Shown here: positions 58,871-64,000 of the stretch, piece after piece
How the letters are laid out: each line of letters begins with the position of its first letter
Position numbering within the stretch: the stretch's first letter is position 1
Origin: Eumeta japonica
Taxonomy: Eukaryota > Arthropoda > Insecta > Lepidoptera > Psychidae
Direction of reading: 5' to 3'
Assembly (NCBI GenBank): GCA_005406025.1
Contig: BGZK01000844.1
Coordinates: 186,001 to 250,000, forward strand
Length of the DNA stretch: 64,000 nucleotides
The notes under the pieces: generated by a model
Seen by the model: the letters and a program-made list of their open reading frames with translations, nothing else
What the model was told of the DNA's origin: nothing
Databases searched by the model: none
Translations under genes and position numbers: made by a program

Positions 58871-59936
58871 CTAGGCCCAAAATTATTTTATATCATGACG
58901 CTTGCGCATCGAACAACGAATCTGTAGTGACTTATGCCGCTATCAACGCAGTAACTTCAGCGTTGGTAGCGGCGACCTGTATGTAGTGGTCGGGCCCGCA
59001 TGTGGTACATTACACATACGATCGACTAACTTGATATCGTTTTTAAACTCCTGACAAGTTTAAAGTATCTGGTACTGGTACGGTATATATATATATTGAG
59101 TTATCAGCTAAATCGACTTGAAAAATATATTAAAACTATAATATGAAAAAGTCTGATGAGGAAATAAATAAAAAATAAATATATAATTCCAAACATAAGT
59201 TTTATAAGCGCTAGAAAGACGTAAAGATTCATATCAGTTGCCCAATTTTTATCGCTAAATATTCGTACAATTAGTACAACAAAATCACTAAAATGTAGTA
59301 CAAAATACTCTATCTAGTATTTAATTAAAGTAAAGAAATCCCATGTTTTTTTTTTATTTTATTAAAATCATCTTAAAATCATTTTTATTTTTTAGTTTAA
59401 CAAAGTGTTGTATTACAAGTTTAAGTAGCACAAAATATTGGTTCTAACTGTATAAAACTACTCAATATTCGCATAACAAGTATTTTTTCCTATATAGGAT
59501 GCAAATAACATTTTTTTTTCATCCTTTATTTTAATTTTTTTAATGTAATTTAAATATTTAAAATATGGAGCCTTAAACTTTCACACTTCTGTTTATCTTA
59601 AAGTATCACGTCCTGTAAGTATATGAATTATTCAATATAAAAATTACATTTCAGAGGCTCGTTTAGAGAATTGAATGACATAAGACAATTTTCTGTACGA
59701 AATGTTTTAGCCCAAATGGTTCTAAACTTATTGTATTTCAAATAAAAAAAATATAATTGTGCATTTTGTTTGAAAAGAAAATTCCAAATGGCCACCGACA
59801 TCTTTTAAAAACTTTCAAATTGAAGATTTGTTTTTTTCTGATAATCTTTTGAAATCATAAATTTCATCGGTTAGATTTTTTAAGGTTTTCGATATATATT
59901 ACAAATACAAGGAACAGCTCGTAACCTATATTTGTA
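58871..59936. other. AT-rich spacer
   Basis: Nothing recognised beyond 58990. A short (TA)n run lies near 59084-59096. Confidence 0.5.
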
Positions 59937-60360
59937 CCAGCTTTCCGCACGAGGATTCGCCCGCGTGGACATAGAACGTGTTTCTTCTTCTTTCATATAG
60001 AAAGACCTTGCTGTAAATTCCAATCTCGTTCTCGATTTCAATTCCGGTTCCGGCACTGTTCTTTGTTTAGATCCCGCTTACGATTTTGATTTTAATACCG
60101 ATCCGACACTCGGTTCCGACTCCGGTCCTGGCTTTCGATTTTGCTCCCCGTCCCGCTTTTAATTTCGAAATCGCTCACGATTTAAATTTTTATAAAGCCA
60201 AAATGAAACATAGGTCATATTACTTTGAGACAGTGCAGCTTTCAATGTATGGAATTTTTTTTATATATCATACAACCCCACTTAACCCCACAAAGGATAA
60301 CTTTTTCGTGACATCCGATTCAAAGGAAATAAAACTTATATGCTACTCCAAATCAAGCAC
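59937..60360 (-). mobile_element. Helitron-like end (minus) followed by a decayed hexanucleotide repeat
   Basis: ACCAGCTTTCCGCACGAGG then ATTCGCCCGCGT is the reverse complement of an ACGCGGGCGAA...AAAGCTGGT end, like the GC-rich tail and CTRR terminus of lepidopteran Helitrons. From about 60020 to 60175 there are imperfect repeats built on TTCCGG/TCCGAC/CGATTT words. No coding function; the frame 60086-60364 is low-complexity-derived. Confidence 0.35.
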
Positions 60361-60780
60361 GTAAACTACTCTATCACGCATTTTCGTCTCTATTCAGCAA
60401 AAATGTTATTCACCTATCGCGGTATGTACCGCGTTGAACCGCCGCTAAGGAAGGCGGTGAAAAACAGATGGTCAAAAGAAAAATGCTTTCCCGTTGTAAA
60501 CATGCGTGAATTATTAGGCAACTCAATCTAAACTTGCTAACGTATGCCGACCGTTAGCGCTCGCGAATAACATTTAGAGCGCCCGCCGTAAACTCGTTCA
60601 TAGTCCTCTAGGGCGTTTTGAGCGGCGTGTTAGCTCTCAGAACCGAATAGAGACCAGCTGTTAGTAAATAATGAACTAGGCGTACGACTTAATACATCAA
60701 AGATATCTTCTTTCCTTTGACGAGTTATGACGTGTTATTAACGTTCATGGCTTTCAGTACTGTAATATAATAGCTAAAAA
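60361..60780. other. Balanced-composition spacer
   Basis: Moderately GC-rich at 60535-60660 (for example TAGCGCTCGCGAATAAC); possible conserved non-coding DNA. No gene. Confidence 0.3.
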
Positions 60781-60828
60781 GCGACCCTCGCGGTATACTA
60801 GTTCCGCGAGGGTCGCGGAACTAGTATA
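60781..60828. repeat. Two overlapping, mutually exclusive perfect hairpins
   Basis: Hairpin 1 pairs GCGACCCTCGCGG (60781-60793) with CCGCGAGGGTCGC (60804-60816) around a 10-nt loop. Hairpin 2 pairs TATACTAGTTCCGCG (60794-60808) with CGCGGAACTAGTATA (60814-60828) around AGGGT. Both are perfect, and they share bases, so only one can form at a time. Confidence 0.92.
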
Positions 60829-60960
60829 TAAGTATAAGTATATTGAAAATAAAAGTTTATTGTAGGAATGATTCTACTATAGGATAGGGGGTAAAAAAGG
60901 TTTTATCAAATAACAGAGATAAAATTTTTAATTTTGCCTTTTTTTCTATATATAGCAGAC

Positions 60961-61225
60961 TGACGTGCAAACGAGCATGCGAGCCACTAAAAGCAAGTAG
61001 TCGCCGTCGACCATGAACATTCGTAACGCTAGAGGAGTGACCGATACATTTCTGGACTCTTGGATAAAAATATGAAGGAGAAAAGGGGCTGCTGAAGGAG
61101 AAAGTGGGGTGATGGATGGATAGTGAGCCACCGGAATCCTCAGTCACTGGACGAAATACAACAGCAGAAATGGTTACTTCACGTCTGAATTCTGTGGCAG
61201 TTTGGTATTTCGCCGACCGAACAGT
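60961..61225 (+). repeat. Dispersed repeat family A, copy 3
   Basis: Homologous to 4872-5180 and 19997-20232. It contains GCAAACGAGCATGCGAGCCA, GTCGCCGTCGACCATGAACA, CCTCAGTCACTGGACGAAA and GGTTACTTCACGTCTG, then TGTGGCAGTTTGGTATTTCG. It is probably the best-preserved copy in the window. Minus-strand frames here (60857-61147) are shadows. Confidence 0.7.
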
Positions 61226-62149
61226 CTTATGTTCTTGTCGTCTTTATGTTCTAAATGTGAGATTTTTCAATACGTAGAAATCTATAAGAGATATTCCATT
61301 CTAAGTCATAAAAATAGTATGAAATGTAAAAATAAATGCATTTCTTTTTAAAAAAGTTATAATGTTTTTTATATTAAAAAAAACAATATAAATAACATTT
61401 ACCTTCTTAAATACCTTCTTATTTTCCTAAATAAATAAACGTAGAAAGTATGGGTATAAATTATAAATTATTTCTCCAAAAAATTAACAGATGGTATCAG
61501 TCGTAGTTCTGTTATATGATGTAATTATATATGTAGTGTTGGAAAAAAAATATGATATATTGAGTTATTTATATTTTTTGTGATAACAATTGCAGATAAC
61601 ACATTTAGACTGTAAAAAAAATGAAATTAATTTACAATTCAGAACTTCATAATTTTTTCCTTTTGTGCAATAGGACCGAAAATGCGGACAGTTATTACAG
61701 ATTACTTGGTATTAGGATTAAATGGCTTTATCAAGTTAGACGTGCTTGTAAATTCATTATGCATTTATTTTATTAAAAGAAAATATATGTTTTCATAAAA
61801 CTCTTTTTAATAAATGGACTATAATGATTTTGAAAATTTCTTTTCTATCTTCATAGGTGTTTTATGTTAGTTTTTTAACTCTTAAGAAACTTTTATCGAA
61901 TTCTTGAAGATTTCTTATAATTTGCACATAAATATGAAAAAATTCAAAATATTCAGCTATTTGAAAATAATTTTTACTGTATAACAAATTCACAATTTTC
62001 TTCATTACGGTGTTGGTTTAGTTTAATAGTCATAGCACTAAGCAGACAAACGAACTACCAGAAAAAAAACTATACAAGCCAAAGACGAATTAAAACAAAG
62101 CTATAAGCAAATTTTTAATTTTGTACTTATAGTCTTCTCTAAAACCGGA
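61226..62149. other. AT-rich spacer
   Basis: Nothing recognised. Confidence 0.5.
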
Positions 62150-62420
62150 TTCCGTCCGTCGACAGGTTTTCATAGAATACTTCCTGCAACCGCGGACGCG
62201 CGCTCGCAACTACTCTCCGAGACCGCGGCGGGAATAAAGAGTAGGTATACAATCACGAGAGTTATCTCTAAAAAGAAACGAGATATTTACGAGGCGAGTT
62301 TCTTACGCCCTGGCCTTCCATCGGATGGGGGAATTTTCGTCTAGAGCGAGACGCGAAATTTGATGGGGGATTATTAAGAACCGCGGTCGGTAACAAACTG
62401 GGGCTGCGAAACTTGTAATT
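62150..62420. other. GC-rich islet, possible conserved non-coding element
   Basis: Contains AACCGCGGACGCGCGCTCGC near 62189 and TCCGAGACCGCGGCGGG. CpG-rich with AT-rich flanks; no repeat or protein recognised. Confidence 0.3.
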
Positions 62421-63770
62421 TTGAGCATAGCAAATTGAGGATGAGGATTTTTTGAAGATTTTTAAGATGGACGCAATTCAAAGTACTATATCGTTGCACC
62501 TGCAAATTACAAAAGCAAAAAGGCATACGAACATGATACAGTGGATAACTTTATATGAATTATTTAGAAATCGACATTGAAAATTTAAAATTTTGGGCGA
62601 GCGCAACGTATTAATCTGAATGTAGACAAAATTACAGAAGGCGATGCATTTAAGTGCACACTTTTTCGCTCTAATTTCTTTTATAATTCTCTCTTTCCAG
62701 TTTTAACTTCGTTTGTTTATAACAGTATCGATTGTTGTCACCGAAGAAATTCTTATTTCCTACAAATTTATATACAATAAACGTTATTTCAAATCGGACT
62801 AATTTAAAATCGTATTGGCATTTATATCTATTTAAAAATTGATCTTAACAAGTTTCTTTAGTTGTTGTCACGGAAATATAACGGTACGGAATCACTTACT
62901 GCAGTGGAGTATTTTAAAAAGTTTGGAACAAAATGAAATTAAATGTTGATAAAAATCAAATAATAGTTGGACCATTAACGATATACTCTATATACACACA
63001 TAGGTATTTCAAAAATAAAAGTATATATGTCTACAGCGTGTATTTACATACACGAAGGGACTGATAACTATATTTAAGACATTTCTGTATAAGCAACACT
63101 TGTTTTATATCGATGCAAATGAAAATTATATGTGTTTTTAAATTATATAGAGTAGTGACTGATGTTTAATATCAATGAATATCATTAAAATATTCATTTA
63201 TTGGGAATGTTAATGATATAAATTGTTTGGTATTTTTTTTTAAAACGTCTACCATCAAAATTCTAGGTTATTGTTATATAAGTATTAATGACTTATATAA
63301 TTATAACCTTCAATAACTTATGTAACTAACGCTAAAAATAATATTTTTGATGCCATTGCCATTTAATGATGAAAACATTAAATACATTCTGGGTTATCCA
63401 TAAAGTTATCCATATCCAGTTGACTAAAAACAAAATTTTCGATAAAAGACAAAGTTGACAATATTGAAGATGATTAAGTACAAATTTATGTATAAAGTTT
63501 TTTTAGTTTCCGCCAGAGAATTATAATTACTTTGTACGCAAATAATTATTTTTGTTTCAGGACAGAAATGAAATAAAACCCGTTATTTTTTTACTCAAAT
63601 GGGAATTAATCAGATACCGTTAGCAGATCAAAAATACCTTTTTGAAATAGTTCATTATAATTTATGTCTTGTCCGCTCAAAATTATAATTTTGTTTGCAA
63701 TGCTGATTGTATCTTGTACTCTGATCTTCGTCTCGAAGGTACGCTTACACGGTTAAATTAAATGTCATTT
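62421..63770. other. AT-rich spacer
   Basis: Nothing recognised. Confidence 0.5.
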
Positions 63771-63960
63771 TGAGGATTCGGATCAGAGCGCCCTTCACGG
63801 CCCCGGGACGAAGTTCTCCCCCGACAAAGCCGAGAGACTGGTCCTATGAGTGTGGACTTTAACAACTTTTGGAAAACCAGAAAAAAAGGTAACCCTGATT
63901 AGGTGAAGGGTATGAAATGCCAGCTAACCATTATCATCAGGCAAATCAAACTGACTGTGT
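63771..63960. other. GC-rich block at the right edge
   Basis: CGGATCAGAGCGCCCTTCAC and GGCCCCGGGACGAAGTTCTC, then CCCGACAAAGCCGAGAGAC, stand out in AT-rich DNA. It could be the start of a repeat or an exon continuing beyond the window; a GGTAACC donor-like word lies at about 63889. Confidence 0.25.
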
Positions 63961-64000
63961 TCCTCAGTGTCAATGCAAAATAATGTTTAATTTTCTTGCG

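Overview
ORGANISM. This looks like nuclear DNA of an insect, most likely a moth or butterfly (Lepidoptera). The background is very AT-rich with small CpG-rich islets. It carries decayed jockey-like, RTE-like and CR1/jockey-like LINEs, tRNA-headed SINEs, a mariner, Helitrons, and several short interspersed families whose wording I associate with lepidopteran genomes. The order-level call is inference from repeat style; no host gene identifies the species.

OVERALL CONTENT. The window behaves as a gene desert or one very large intron. No open reading frame reaches 200 codons. The longest (193 codons, 41964-42545) is a dead mariner transposase. Every stretch whose translation I can recognise comes from a transposable element. 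The only candidate host coding sequence is a small exon-like block on the minus strand (42671-42811) with a good 3' splice site and an in-frame stop; I cannot name its protein.

LAYOUT. 1-7.6 kb: AT-rich DNA, two GC-rich islets, and a cluster of Helitron-like ends and dispersed repeats (3.3-7.0 kb). 7.6-20 kb: a minus-strand SINE, a jockey-like LINE 3' end (12.85-13.32 kb), a GC-rich block of unknown origin beside it (12.1-12.5 kb), paired dispersed repeats and a perfect hairpin (18.84 kb). 20-35 kb: more dispersed repeats, two copies of a LINE 3' end, and strong CpG-rich islets (25.8, 31.0-31.5 and 34.2-34.4 kb). 35.1-39.3 kb: a G-quadruplex motif, a duplicated array of heat-shock-element-like sites, an RTE-like LINE tail and a large decayed Helitron Rep/helicase gene. 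40.7-48.1 kb: further LINE tails, the mariner, the exon candidate, CpG-rich islets (43.1-43.5 and 44.95-45.6 kb) and a LINE whose reverse transcriptase region is split by a 995-bp insertion. 48-64 kb: mostly AT-rich, with an inverted repeat pair, two degenerate fragments resembling 18S rRNA (54.6-55.0 kb), a SINE, a double overlapping hairpin (60.78 kb) and scattered islets.

HOW IT WORKS TOGETHER. There is no operon or pathway. Two processes are visible: layered transposon insertion and decay, including nested insertions and the same families recurring, and a set of GC/CpG-rich islets containing homeodomain-, GATA- and TCF-like motifs that could be cis-regulatory elements of a distant gene. 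I found no convincing new system. The observations most worth checking are the heat-shock-element array, the 18S-like fragments, the orphan exon and the alternative-hairpin palindrome.
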